A DNA stretch of 64,000 nt from Paludibaculum fermentans (GCF_015277775.1 NZ_CP063849.1:6897501-6961500); one strand, 5' to 3'. Shown: positions 1 through 8,999, counted from the stretch's first letter. Numbers and translations: made by a program. Notes: a model not told the origin generated them from the letters alone.

Positions 1-1
1 T

Positions 2-766
2 CCGCTACTCTTGACCATCGGCGGTGACACCAATGGGGTACCCCGCCACCTCGTCGCCTTCGATGCCGGCACCCAAGTGACGGCCGCCCCTATCGTCCTG
101 GGCAGCGGCTCCACCGGCTACGCTGGAGGGCTCGCTCTCAGCAGTGGAGCCTTCTACGGCATCGAATCCGACGGAGTCTCAGATGCCAACCTCGTGAAGA
201 TCTCGACCGCCGGCAGCGTCACCGCCCTGTTCTCCGCCGGTCAATATTCCTATGGCGGACTGGCCATCCTGGCCGGCCAACTCTATGGGATCCGTACGGA
301 TATGTTCGGCGCCAGCGAACTCGTCACCTTCGACCTGGTGAACCAGATGGTGAACTCCGTCGGGGTCGCCGGCTTACCCGACGGCCTGTATGGAGGACTC
401 TCTGTTGGCCCGTTGCCCGGCAAACTCTACACCGTCCACAACGATGGTTCCGGCGCGTCCACCCTTTACGAGCTGGACTTGGGGACCCTCACCTCGACCC
501 CCATGACCATCAGCCTCGGCAGCGGCTTCACCGGTGGGCTGGCCTTCGACAACGGCCGCTTCTACGCCCTGGCCAGCGATCTCAACGCGTCCAGCACCTT
601 GTACCGCTTCGAACTGACGGACCTGACGCCCACGGCCCAATTCGTCCTGGGTGACGGCTACCTCAACGCATCGCTCACCACGGGGGCCGAGGTGCCGGAA
701 CCAGGCACGCTGCTGCTGGCCGCGGGGGGCCTGCTCCTGCTCGGTTTTCGCCGTTGGAGGCGATAA
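2..766 (+). CDS. PEP-CTERM exported protein with propeller-like repeats (5' end outside window)
   Basis: The reading frame is open to the left edge of the window, so the true start and signal peptide are probably upstream. The visible 254 codons contain four or five repeats of about 45-50 residues built on GGLx(4-6)GxxYGIxxD, for example GGLALSSGAFYGIESD and GGLAFDNGRFYALASD, which suggests a beta-propeller. The protein ends with a classic PEP-CTERM sorting signal: VPEPGT, a hydrophobic LLLAAGGLLLLGF segment and the basic tail RRWRR. Such proteins are exported and processed by an exosortase; none is encoded in this window. The ligand or function of the propeller is unknown. The downstream globin-like gene starts 12 bp after the stop and may be cotranscribed. 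Confidence 0.85.
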   Translation, partial: PLLLTIGGDTNGVPRHLVAFDAGTQVTAAPIVLGSGSTGYAGGLALSSGAFYGIESDGVSDANLVKISTAGSVTALFSAGQYSYGGLAILAGQLYGIRTDMFGASELVTFDLVNQMVNSVGVAGLPDGLYGGLSVGPLPGKLYTVHNDGSGASTLYELDLGTLTSTPMTISLGSGFTGGLAFDNGRFYALASDLNASSTLYRFELTDLTPTAQFVLGDGYLNASLTTGAEVPEPGTLLLAAGGLLLLGFRRWRR

Positions 767-778
767 AGAGGCCTGGCC

Positions 779-1198
779 GTGACGCTGGACAGCAATACCC
801 GCAGCGAGATCCGCGAAAGCGTCCGGAACCTCCAGCCCATCGGCGACAGGTTCCGGACCCGCTTCTTCACGCGCCTGGTCCGCCTGGCGCCGCCCCTGGC
901 CGCCCGGCTGCGCCAGCGCCTGGACGGCAACATGGATCTGGTTCGGATGGCCTTACTGAGCCTCGACCACCTGGAAAGCGAGCAACTCCTGGATGCCGTC
1001 CTGCGCGAACTGGGCGGCGAGGTAGCGGATGGGCTGGCTCCCGACGACCTGGCCCCGATAGGCTCAGCCCTGATCGGCACCGTCCGTGAGTTTCTCGGAG
1101 GCGAGTTCACCCAGGAAAAGGAGGAGGCCTGGGTGAACTTCTACGCCCACTTAGCGCAGCAACTGGAGCGTGGCGCCGCCGGCCGGGAGGGGCAATAG
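779..1198 (+). CDS. Globin-fold protein lacking heme-ligand residues
   Basis: A 139-residue protein with a GTG start. It can be aligned by eye with single-domain bacterial hemoglobins over nearly its whole length: an A/B-helix start (EIRESVRNLQPIGDRFRTRF), then RLAPPLAARL where globins have the CD-corner Phe, and a G/H part reading LIGTVREFLGG followed by EEAWVNFYAHLAQQL. At the proximal F8 position, where hemoglobins have His just before the conserved Gly, this protein reads GEVADGLAPDD, with Glu aligned to the His. The CD1 Phe aligns to Leu. Only two His occur, near residues 63 and 126, neither in F8. Heme binding in the normal way is therefore unlikely; a heme-free sensor or scaffold role is possible. 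Assignment to the fold is good, function is unknown. Confidence 0.7.
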   Translation: MTLDSNTRSEIRESVRNLQPIGDRFRTRFFTRLVRLAPPLAARLRQRLDGNMDLVRMALLSLDHLESEQLLDAVLRELGGEVADGLAPDDLAPIGSALIGTVREFLGGEFTQEKEEAWVNFYAHLAQQLERGAAGREGQ

Positions 1199-2339
1199 CC
1201 GAGCCCGGTCACCGACGGTTCTGAAGACAACTCGATCACTGATGGCCATCAGGCCGGCAGCCCCGAGTTCCCGGTGAGATCGACCGCGGAGTACACGATG
1301 CCGCAAAGCCTCCATGCAAGGGCTGCCCGCTGCCCTTACCTTCGCGGACCCCACGGTGAGGTTTTCCAGGAGCAATGCCGGAGCATGGGACCCTCGTGGA
1401 TTCACACTGAAGCTATGCAGCCGGCTTTCTCAGGTGCGTCGCGCGAGGTTCGCCAAGGCGCGTGACCAAATCACGTCAGGTGGCCGGCTACGGTCATTTG
1501 CGGCATTTCTGATCGCCGAATCCTGCGTTCTGGGGAAGGAATCGGAAGGCCGTATCGTGCTCAGGAGCCTGTCGAAACCGCAAACTCGACAGCGGGAACC
1601 CACATCTTGTCCGTGAGCTTCCACCAAGAGCGAAGGCTTGGAGAAATGCCCGCACCTGCAAACTGGTTTGTTGAGGGTGCGCCGGCTATGAAGCGGTACG
1701 CCGAATCAGTCCGTTCCGCGTGCGGGGACCCGGAAGTGCTTGGCGTGTCTCCATCGAACATTCATTCCTCGGTGCGAGCCGCCCGTCAAATCCACGGGGG
1801 TCCGCGCGGTGCATGTTGTGGTGTAGGCCCGGCCGTCTGTTCGGCAGTTCTTACCTGCCGCCGGCCGGCTTTCCTGGAAAAGCAAACAGCTTGAAGAGCT
1901 GTTCCCCATCTCTCCAGTTGCTCCCCTAAGCCCCACAAAGAAAAACACTTCTCGACCCATCCGGAGTTCCGCTCCCGCAGGCGCCTCAGCGCGGCTCATT
2001 CCTGAAGTCCACTGATGGACTCCGACGTGCACTATCCAATCTCCCGCAACCTGTGGATGGGCCTGGGTGAGTATCCGCTCCAGCCAATCCAGGGCGCCGG
2101 GTCCGGAGGGGCGCGATTCGTCCGCCTGGCGATGATCTCATTGACTCCACGGCGCTGATCGTCGCGATGAGCAATGGATCTTTCTGCTTCTGGCGGCTAG
2201 CCGGACGACGGAAGGGAGCTCGGAAACGCCGCAACCCGCGTGCGGCGAGTTCCAAAGGGAAGCCGGTCGATTCAGGGCCGAAATATTGCGAAGCCGCCTC
2301 AACCGGGACCACGGGCGGACGACTGAAAGGACAGGCCAC
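1199..2339. other. Gene-poor stretch, no supported feature
   Basis: About 1.1 kb lies between the globin-like gene and the first glycosyltransferase. Several short overlapping frames exist on both strands (for example around 1314-1616 and 1607-1894), but none has a ribosome binding site, a recognisable motif or the codon pattern of the neighbours. It probably holds the promoter of the glyco operon and decayed sequence. Confidence 0.5.
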
Positions 2340-3620
2340 ATGCAAGAAACAAGGTCAATCCGGAAGATTGCATTCGTTGGGGACCACGTACCACGCAAGT
2401 GCGGGATCGCCACCTTCACTTCCGACCTGCTGGGCGCCGTTGCCAACACGCATCCCAGAAGCGACTGCCGCGCGGTCTCAGTGACAGACATTCAAGGGGA
2501 ATACGACTACCCGGCGGTAGTTCGCTGCGAAATCGAGGAACAGAACGAGAGCTCCTATGTGGAGGCCGCACAATACCTCAACAGCAGCGAAGTGGATGTT
2601 GTTTGTGTCCAGCACGAGTTCGGAATCTATGGTGGCCCCGCGGGTGCTCACTTGCTGAGCCTGCTGTCCCGCCTAGAAGCGCCGGTGGTTACCACGCTCC
2701 ACACCGTGCTCCCCCACCCCAACATGGACCAGTTCCGCGTGATGCAGGAGATAGTGGATCGTTCGGCGCGGCTTGTGGTGATGACCGAACGGGGCCAGAC
2801 CATCCTGCAGGAGACCTATCAGGCGCCGCAGGCCAGAATCGATCTCATCCCACACGGCATCCCGGACGTGCCTTTCGTGGAACCGGAGTTCTACAAGGAA
2901 CAGTTCGGGCTGAGCGGCAGAAGGGTATTGCTGACCTTCGGACTCCTCTCACCGAACAAGGGCATCGAGACCGTAATCAAGGCTCTGCCTGAGATCGCCG
3001 CTGAGTTTCCGGATGTGGTGTACCTGGTTCTGGGCGCCACTCATCCCAATGAGTTGCGCACCCGGGGCGATGCGTACCGCAACCACCTCGAAGCCCTGGT
3101 GAAGCAGAACGGGGTCGAGCACAACATTCAGTTCCTGAATCGCTTCGTCCCTCTACACGAGTTAACCGAGTTCATCGGAGCGGCGGATCTTTACATCACG
3201 CCCTATCTCGACGAGGCGCAGATCACATCGGGCACTCTCGCCTATGCGTTCGGAGCAGGCAAGGCGGTGATCTCGACGCCTTACTGGCACGCCGCCGAAC
3301 TGTTGAAGGACCAGCGCGGCGTCCTGGTGCCGTTTGGGAGCCCTTCCGCGATCGCCCAGGAGGCGAAAGCGCTGCTGCGCGACCGGCCGCGATGGAACGC
3401 CATGCGCAGGCGGGCCTACGGCCTTGGGCGGGAGATGATCTGGAGCAGCACGGCCAGGCGCTATATGAGCTCCTTCCTGCTGGCTCAGCGGCCGGCGACC
3501 AAGGAACTATACGCCGTGGCTCACGCCGCGGCCTCCGGCCAACGCGAGGACGATATGGCGCGTATCAATCTGGAGCCACTCTGGCCCGGGCCCGATTCAA
3601 CCGTGGCACGCAGGTGGTAG
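2340..3620 (+). CDS. Glycosyltransferase family 4 (GT-B), first gene of the glyco operon
   Basis: A 426-residue cytosolic GT-B enzyme. The start ATG at 2340 is preceded by AAAGGA at 2326-2331; an earlier in-frame ATG at 2286 lacks a comparable site. The N-terminal Rossmann half opens with KIAFVGDHVPRKCGIATFTS and contains VVCVQHEFGIYGG; the C-terminal donor-binding half has VLLTFGLLSPNKGIETVIKAL, then the family-typical AADLYITPYLDEAQITSGTLAYAFGAGKAVI, given here as overlapping pieces AADLYITPY and SGTLAYAFGAGKAVI. GT4 enzymes of this CGIATFT type transfer hexoses from nucleotide sugars with retention. Sugar donor and acceptor cannot be read from the sequence. It heads a same-strand set with a PIG-L deacetylase, a second GT4, a glycosidase and a HAD enzyme. 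Confidence 0.85.
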   Translation: MQETRSIRKIAFVGDHVPRKCGIATFTSDLLGAVANTHPRSDCRAVSVTDIQGEYDYPAVVRCEIEEQNESSYVEAAQYLNSSEVDVVCVQHEFGIYGGPAGAHLLSLLSRLEAPVVTTLHTVLPHPNMDQFRVMQEIVDRSARLVVMTERGQTILQETYQAPQARIDLIPHGIPDVPFVEPEFYKEQFGLSGRRVLLTFGLLSPNKGIETVIKALPEIAAEFPDVVYLVLGATHPNELRTRGDAYRNHLEALVKQNGVEHNIQFLNRFVPLHELTEFIGAADLYITPYLDEAQITSGTLAYAFGAGKAVISTPYWHAAELLKDQRGVLVPFGSPSAIAQEAKALLRDRPRWNAMRRRAYGLGREMIWSSTARRYMSSFLLAQRPATKELYAVAHAAASGQREDDMARINLEPLWPGPDSTVARRW

Positions 3621-3722
3621 CGGCTCAATGACGCACACTTGTTCCGCGGCGGGAGTGGTCCATCCTCATGGACTGCTCGCCGGACAGCGCCGCCCCGCGC
3701 TGGATGGGCCGGGGGCGAACCG

Positions 3723-4400
3723 ATGAGCCAATTGACGTCAGGCGCGGCGCTCGAAGCCGCGCGGGACCAACGTCCGCTGGCGGCCATCATCGTGGCCCAT
3801 CCCGATGACGAGATCCTCTGGTGCGGCGGCTTCCTGCTCACTCATCCAGAGTTCAGCTGGCGTATCTTTACCCTCTGCCGGGCGCATGACCCGGACCGGG
3901 CCCCCAGGTTTCGCCGCGTCCTTCAGCGATTCGAAGCAGTGGGCGCAATGGCCGACCTCGATGATGGCCCGGAGCAGGCGCCCTTGCCGGTGGAGCAACT
4001 CAACGCCACCATCGCCGGCCTGCTGGGCGGCGACCGCTATGACTTGATCCTGACGCACGGCCCAATGGGCGAGTACTCCACCCACAGGCGCCACTCGGAG
4101 TGTTGCCGGGCCGTCGCTGTGCTGTGGCAGGCCGGCGTCATTGATACGCGGCGCTTGTGGATGTTTGCCTACTCCGACGGTGGACGGGCTTACCTGCCCC
4201 GCGTTCGCGCGGATGCCGATTGGCGGGACCTGCTGCCGAGTGATGTCTGGCTTGAAAAACGCAGGCTGATCACTGAGATCTATGGATTTGCGCCCGAAAG
4301 CTGGGAAGCACGAACCACACCCGGAGAAGAAGGGTTCTGGTGCTTCGATTCAACGAAAGCAGTTGCGGCGCGTTTGGCCGGTTGGGGACAGAAACAATGA
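3723..4400 (+). CDS. PIG-L family (LmbE-like) N-deacetylase
   Basis: A 225-residue PIG-L/LmbE protein; ATG at 3723 is preferred because the conserved fold starts about 20 residues later and the upstream frame is low-complexity. The Zn-binding motif AHPDDE is present in AAIIVAHPDDEILWCGGF, and the second conserved region THGPMGEYSTHRRH supplies the H-x-H/D ligand. Family members remove N-acetyl from GlcNAc in GPI anchors (PIG-L), mycothiol (MshB), bacillithiol (BshB) and antibiotics. The stop codon overlaps the start of the next glycosyltransferase as ATGA (4397-4400), indicating translational coupling. I infer de-N-acetylation of a GlcNAc-containing intermediate made by a neighbouring GT; the substrate is unproven. 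Confidence 0.85.
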   Translation: MSQLTSGAALEAARDQRPLAAIIVAHPDDEILWCGGFLLTHPEFSWRIFTLCRAHDPDRAPRFRRVLQRFEAVGAMADLDDGPEQAPLPVEQLNATIAGLLGGDRYDLILTHGPMGEYSTHRRHSECCRAVAVLWQAGVIDTRRLWMFAYSDGGRAYLPRVRADADWRDLLPSDVWLEKRRLITEIYGFAPESWEARTTPGEEGFWCFDSTKAVAARLAGWGQKQ

Positions 4401-5539
4401 AAGTGCTTGTATTGACGGAATACCCGCCCTCGGCGGCGGGTCTTGCGACCCAGGGGGAGCTGTTCTGCAGAGGCCTGCTGGAGGCCGGGGTGGATGTCCA
4501 TCCCGTGCATTTCGAGTCGCCGCAGGAGAAGGAGTGGTACTACCGCTGGTTCCGGCCGGATGTTGTGGTCGGCATCGGGTTCTGGGGGCATGTGCCGCAC
4601 CTGGTCCTGCACCCGCAGCAGTTTGGCTTGACCGCCATCCCCTGGCTGGTTGCGGATGGCTACGTGGCGGCGCATCACGAAGTCCTGGATGCGCTCCCTC
4701 TGGTGCTCGTCACCTCCACTTGGGTCAAGGAGACCTACATCCGGGATGGCCTCAGCGGGCACAACATCGAGGTTCTGCCGGTGGGCTGCGACACCGATTC
4801 TTTCATCCCGCGCGGCGCCGACGATCCGAAGGTCCAGTCCATTCGTGAAGCGCTGGGCGTGGGCGACGGCCAGCAGATGATCCTGACCGTGGGCGGAGAC
4901 GCCGCGTCGAAAGGCGCTCAGGAAGTCATGCGGGCGCTGGCACTGATCCAGTCCGAGGCGCCCGATTGGAAGTATGTCTGCAAGGTCTGGCCTCAGCCTC
5001 GCACCGTGCAACAGAATCTGGTCGACCTTCAACTGGCTACCCAACTGGGCATCAACGACAGGGTTGTCTATTCCACCAACGTCGTCTCGCACAACTTCAT
5101 GCCTTACTTGCTGGACGCCTGCGACATCTATGCCGCGCCATCCCGCCTGGAAGGCTTCGGAATGCTGCACGTGGAGGCGAATGCTTGCGGCAAGCCGGTG
5201 GTCGCCGTTCGCGCCATGGCATTCCTGGACACCATGGTCCACGGGGAAACGGCATTTCTTGCCGAGGTGGCGGAGGAGATCAAAATCACTGAAGGGATCT
5301 TCGGGGAAGGGCACGGCATCGACTCCGGCCATCGCATCGTCTTCCCAACTCCGCGCACCGTGGAGTTCCGCGCCAGCGTCGAAGATCTCGCCCAATATCT
5401 TCTGGAACTCATGCGGGATCAGGGCCTGCGACGGCAGATGGGTGAAGCAGGGCGGAAGCGGGTAGTCGATCTCTTCGACTATCGGCGTGTGGCCAGGCGT
5501 TTTCTGGAGATTGTCTCCAGCCGGTTGGGGATTCAGTGA
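4397..5539 (+). CDS. Glycosyltransferase family 4 (GT-B), second in operon
   Basis: A 380-residue GT-B enzyme that starts at ATG 4397 inside the stop codon of the PIG-L gene. It opens with MKVLVLTEYPPSAAGLATQG, has the hinge stretch VLPVGCDTDSFIP and the donor-site region SRLEGFGMLHVEANACGKPVVA with the GT4 E-x7-E arrangement (E in LEGFG and E in HVEA). Length and motifs are typical for family 4. It is clearly different from the first GT of the cluster, so the product probably carries at least two glycosidic bonds. No membrane segment or signal peptide is visible, so synthesis is cytosolic or at the inner face of the membrane. Confidence 0.85.
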   Translation: MKVLVLTEYPPSAAGLATQGELFCRGLLEAGVDVHPVHFESPQEKEWYYRWFRPDVVVGIGFWGHVPHLVLHPQQFGLTAIPWLVADGYVAAHHEVLDALPLVLVTSTWVKETYIRDGLSGHNIEVLPVGCDTDSFIPRGADDPKVQSIREALGVGDGQQMILTVGGDAASKGAQEVMRALALIQSEAPDWKYVCKVWPQPRTVQQNLVDLQLATQLGINDRVVYSTNVVSHNFMPYLLDACDIYAAPSRLEGFGMLHVEANACGKPVVAVRAMAFLDTMVHGETAFLAEVAEEIKITEGIFGEGHGIDSGHRIVFPTPRTVEFRASVEDLAQYLLELMRDQGLRRQMGEAGRKRVVDLFDYRRVARRFLEIVSSRLGIQ

Positions 5540-5566
5540 TCACCAGATTGCGAGGCGCATCTTCCC

Positions 5567-6769
5567 ATGGATGAAAAATCAGCAGCCGCCGTTGAAATGG
5601 CCAGGTCGGCAGCGCTTCGCGTACTGCTCCACAATGCGCACGGTCCGTTCGATGGACTTCCGAGGACCGCCGGCTGGGGCTATCCTGAGCCCTACACGCG
5701 CGACCTCATGCTCTCCGCCTTCGGGATCCTGGTGAGCGGCAATGAGGTGCTTACCGGTGCGCTGCGCCGCACGCTGAAGGCACTGGCCGCCCACCAGACG
5801 CCGCTGGGGCACATCCCGTCCCTGGCCAACGATCCCGACGACCGCGGAGCCAGCGATTCGACTCCGCTCTTCCTGCTGGGCCTGGCCTTGTTCAGGCAAT
5901 CGGAGAATGAACCGGAGTTCCTGAAAGAGCCTGCGCGCAAGGCATTGACCTGGATGCGGTACCAGAGCCCCGATGACACGGTCATGGTCGCGCAGCTCCC
6001 AACCAGCGATTGGCGGGATGAGCAGTGGGTGCTGGGTTATGGGCTGTTCGTGAATACGCTCGTCTACGGCTACCTCATGCTGTATGGCGAGCACGAATCC
6101 GCCGCTCGCCTGCGTTTGCTGATGAACAGGTTGGAGGCTCTCAGTGAAGCTCGCGACCCGCACGTGCATGAGGGTCTGGTGATGCCGTCCCGGCCCTACT
6201 ACGCGCTGTTCTCCTACAAAATCTACAACAGCGACCGATTCGATCTGCTGGGCAACAGCCTGGCCATCCTGACGGGCATTGCCTCCCGCGAGCGGTCGAG
6301 AAACATAATCGCCTGGGTGGAGGCTGAATGCCAGACGCTGCGGGAGAAGGGTGACCTGATCGTGAATCTGCCACCCTGTCTGTTGCCCTTCATCCGGCCG
6401 GAGGACCCCGATTGGCGGCCGCGCTACGAGATCTTCAACCGGCCCGGCGACTACCACAATGGCGGCGTGTGGCCGTTTGTTTGTGGTGTCTACATAGCCG
6501 CCTGCGTGGCGGCCGGACGCATGGGATTGGCTCGCCGGAATCTGCTGGCGCTGACGGAACTGGTCAAGCCATGGCATGAGAACGAGGCCGACTGGGGCTT
6601 CAACGAATGGATCAAGGCCCAGACCGGCCAGCCCAGCGGCAGAGACTGGCAGACCTGGTCGGCAGCGATGTATCTTTATGCCGCGGAATGCGTCCGGCTC
6701 GAGCGTACACCGTTCTTTGAAGAGGTGCGCCAAAGCAATCGCGGTACGGCAAAACCGCCGGCTGGTTAA
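5567..6769 (+). CDS. (alpha/alpha)-barrel glycosidase, GH100/GH63-like
   Basis: A 400-residue protein without signal peptide. It resembles the (alpha/alpha)6-barrel glycosidases related to neutral invertase (GH100) and GH63/amylo-alpha-1,6-glucosidase: TAGWGYPEPYTRDLMLSAFG near the N-terminus, LPTSDWRDEQWVLGYG around residue 140, DLLGNSLAILTGIAS, YHNGGVWPFVCGVY, and finally a W-x-F-x-E-W then QTWSAAMYLYAAE block. The Asp in TSDWRDE and the Glu in FNEWI are candidate acid/base residues. It is 27 bp downstream of the second GT. A cytosolic hydrolase in a biosynthetic operon may trim or recycle the glycoside, or remake its sugar. The exact substrate is not predictable. Confidence 0.65.
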   Translation: MDEKSAAAVEMARSAALRVLLHNAHGPFDGLPRTAGWGYPEPYTRDLMLSAFGILVSGNEVLTGALRRTLKALAAHQTPLGHIPSLANDPDDRGASDSTPLFLLGLALFRQSENEPEFLKEPARKALTWMRYQSPDDTVMVAQLPTSDWRDEQWVLGYGLFVNTLVYGYLMLYGEHESAARLRLLMNRLEALSEARDPHVHEGLVMPSRPYYALFSYKIYNSDRFDLLGNSLAILTGIASRERSRNIIAWVEAECQTLREKGDLIVNLPPCLLPFIRPEDPDWRPRYEIFNRPGDYHNGGVWPFVCGVYIAACVAAGRMGLARRNLLALTELVKPWHENEADWGFNEWIKAQTGQPSGRDWQTWSAAMYLYAAECVRLERTPFFEEVRQSNRGTAKPPAG

Positions 6770-6860
6770 GCTCTCTTTACATGGCTGTTGAAATCCTGCG
6801 TCCTCTCCACACCGGCTGCACCGTGTACGAAGCGAACAAACTGGAAACTGAGTCACCCGC

Positions 6861-7631
6861 ATGAAGAAACTGATTGTTTTCGACCTGGACGGTACCCTGG
6901 CAGAGAGCAAATCGTCTCTCGATACCGAGATGGCGGTACTGCTGCAGGACCTGCTCGGCATCGTCAAAGTGGCGGTGATCTCCGGCGGCGACTGGCCTCA
7001 GTTTGAGAAACAGGTACTCGCCCACCTTCCGAATGACGGGAGTCTGGCGAACCTTTCCCTGCTGCCCACTTGCGGGACGAAGTTCTTCCGGCACACCGGC
7101 GCTTGGGAGAAGCTCTATTCGGAAGACTTCACCCTGGACGAGAAGACGAAGATCATCGCCTCGCTCAACCAGTCGGTCGCCGAATCGGGCTTCGGTGTCG
7201 CGAAGGTCTGGGGTGAAGTGGTGGAGGACCGAGGCAGCCAGATCACTTTCTCCGCCTTGGGCCAGCAGGCTCCGCTCGAGGAAAAGAAGCAATGGGACCC
7301 GGATTTCGTCAAGCGGAAACAGATCAAGTCGATTCTCGATCGCCTCATTCCCGGATTCTCCGTGCGGCTGGGCGGCGCGACCTCCATCGATGTCACCAAA
7401 TCCGGCATCGACAAAGGGTACGGAATCAGGAAGCTGACAGAAGTCCTGGGCATCTCCGTCAAGGAGATGATTTTCATCGGTGATGCCTTATTCCCTGGCG
7501 GCAACGACTTCGCGGCTCAGCAGGCCGGTGTCGTTTCGATCTGTGTTCGCGACCCCCACGAGACAAAGCGAGTCATCCAGATGAGCATCGCCTGCCTCTC
7601 CGACAAGGGCCGCATGGCCTTGTGCTCATAA
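6861..7631 (+). CDS. HAD-IIB family enzyme, phosphomannomutase-like
   Basis: A 256-residue HAD protein. Motif I is IVFDLDGTLAES with the nucleophile Asp and the acid/base Asp two residues on; motif II is AVISGGD; the end has DVTKSGIDKGYGIRKL (motif III Lys) and IFIGDALFPGGNDFAA (motif IV). The GD-x4-PGGND arrangement and the phrase TFSALGQ are typical of eukaryote-type alpha-phosphomannomutases rather than of small HAD phosphatases. If it is a PMM, it would convert mannose-6-phosphate to mannose-1-phosphate and feed GDP-mannose to the two glycosyltransferases. A sugar-phosphate phosphatase is the alternative. It is the last gene of the run from 2340. Confidence 0.75.
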   Translation: MKKLIVFDLDGTLAESKSSLDTEMAVLLQDLLGIVKVAVISGGDWPQFEKQVLAHLPNDGSLANLSLLPTCGTKFFRHTGAWEKLYSEDFTLDEKTKIIASLNQSVAESGFGVAKVWGEVVEDRGSQITFSALGQQAPLEEKKQWDPDFVKRKQIKSILDRLIPGFSVRLGGATSIDVTKSGIDKGYGIRKLTEVLGISVKEMIFIGDALFPGGNDFAAQQAGVVSICVRDPHETKRVIQMSIACLSDKGRMALCS

Positions 7632-7635
7632 CTCG

Positions 7636-7914
7636 CCTAACAGTCTGTGGCGGAAGTCCCGCTAGCCGCGCGGCAAGGGCTTGCGAGCCCAGGGCGCGAA
7701 GAGCCGGCCGAACTAGTGCCGGCCACTCGGAGGCCGGCTCGACACTGCCATGGGCCGCAACCCCTTGTCGCCCTTTGGGTTCGCTCCGCCGCCGCCTTCC
7801 TCCCAGAAAGAGGCGACTCTCTTTGGAGCGGCTTCGAAGTTGCACTTGAGCTGCCATTCTGGTACCGGCGGCGGTGCGAACGCGGCTGCGCGACTTCCGC
7901 CACAGGCTGCTAAG
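7636..7914. repeat. MITE-like element with imperfect terminal inverted repeats
   Basis: The ~460-bp gap between the HAD gene and the PRC-barrel gene holds a ~279-bp element bounded by inverted repeats. The left end (7636-7661) and the reverse complement of the right end (7888-7914) share the exact core CTGTGGCGGAAGTC, flanked by a further partly matching dozen bases. A GCCGGCC-rich internal inverted pair lies near 7710-7740. No transposase frame is inside. The size, the terminal repeats and the intergenic location fit a non-autonomous miniature element. It also sits in the leader region of the PRC-barrel gene. Confidence 0.6.
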
Positions 7915-8091
7915 GCCGCTGTGCTTTCTTGCTCCTGTAGGTTGGCCACTCCCGTGCACTCAAAAAGGCAGGGCCAAACCCGCCAACCCATAGTGGCCCG
8001 CGGCAATTCGCCCGGATACCTGCCAGTGGTTGGCCTGCGGTTGGCTGCGGCGCAGGAGTTGGTCACTACATACCTCGGGAGGGGGCAATCG

Positions 8092-8892
8092 ATGCTAATG
8101 AACACGAAGAGCCTGAAGGGCCTGATCGTGCGAGCCAGCGATGGAGAACTGGGCACCGTGGAGAAGCTCTATTTCGACGACGACACGTGGGGCATCCGCT
8201 ACCTCACGGTGGCAACCGGCGGCTGGCTGGGCGGCCGTGAGGTGTTGATCTCTCCGATTTCCATCACGGCTGCGGACTGGCAGGCGCAACGGCTGGATGT
8301 GTCGCTCACGATGAAGCAGGTGGAGGACAGTCCCGCCATCGATACGCATGAGCCCGTTTCCAGGCAGCACGAGGCGGCGTACCTCGGCTATTACGGCTAT
8401 CCGGACTATTGGGGTGGGCCGCACATCTGGGGGCCTTCCTTCTATCCGGCCGGCCTGGCTTTGCCCACGGGTGCCGCCATCCAGGCGGTGGCGGACCGCA
8501 TCAGCAAAGAGCCGATCGACTCCCATCTTCGCTGTACCGAGGCCCTGGAGGGATACTCCATTGATGCGGTGGACGGCGGCATCGGCCACGTCTGCGGCTT
8601 TGTCTTCGACGATTACGCCTGGGCGATCCGCTACGTCGAGGTAGCCACGAAGCTGTGGTTGCCGGGCAAACGCGTCCTCTTCTCCCCTGGCTGGGTGCAG
8701 CGGGTAAGTTGGCCCGAGTCCAAGTTTGTCGTCGGCCTCACCCGCGAAGCCATCCAGGAGGGGCCTGCCTACGTGGAGTCCATGCCCGTCACCCGCGAGT
8801 ATGAGAACCAGCTCTATGCCCACTATGGCCGGCCGCCGTACTGGCTGTTTGAAGGCGACCACCGGCCGGCCTTCTCCTACGACAACGTTTGA
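8092..8892 (+). CDS. Protein with two PRC-barrel domains
   Basis: The 266-residue protein starts at ATG 8092, nine bases after a strong GGAGG (8078-8082); the longer upstream frame lies in repeat DNA. Two PRC-barrel units are visible: residues ~5-75 (LKGLIVRASDGELGTVEKLY then GIRYLTVATGGWLGGREVLI) and ~145-215 (GYSIDAVDGGIGHVCGFVFD then AIRYVEVATKLWLPGKRVL). The units are joined by an aromatic Tyr/Gly/Pro linker. PRC-barrels occur in ribosome maturation factor RimM and in stress- or membrane-associated proteins; tandem two-barrel proteins of this size are common in soil bacteria and uncharacterised. No signal peptide is seen. Confidence 0.85.
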   Translation: MLMNTKSLKGLIVRASDGELGTVEKLYFDDDTWGIRYLTVATGGWLGGREVLISPISITAADWQAQRLDVSLTMKQVEDSPAIDTHEPVSRQHEAAYLGYYGYPDYWGGPHIWGPSFYPAGLALPTGAAIQAVADRISKEPIDSHLRCTEALEGYSIDAVDGGIGHVCGFVFDDYAWAIRYVEVATKLWLPGKRVLFSPGWVQRVSWPESKFVVGLTREAIQEGPAYVESMPVTREYENQLYAHYGRPPYWLFEGDHRPAFSYDNV

Positions 8893-8999
8893 GTCCGCAG
8901 GCAGGCCCCGGTTCAGTGAGCAAGGGCCGCCTGCCTCTCTCCGCTGTCGCAATGCATCGGGCGCCTGGCTGGTGAAAGAACGGAATGGGAGGGTTGACT

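Noticed and set aside
5579-6967. A 462-codon minus-strand frame over the glycosidase gene
   Set aside because: The plus strand carries the recognisable glycosidase motifs; the minus frame has none.
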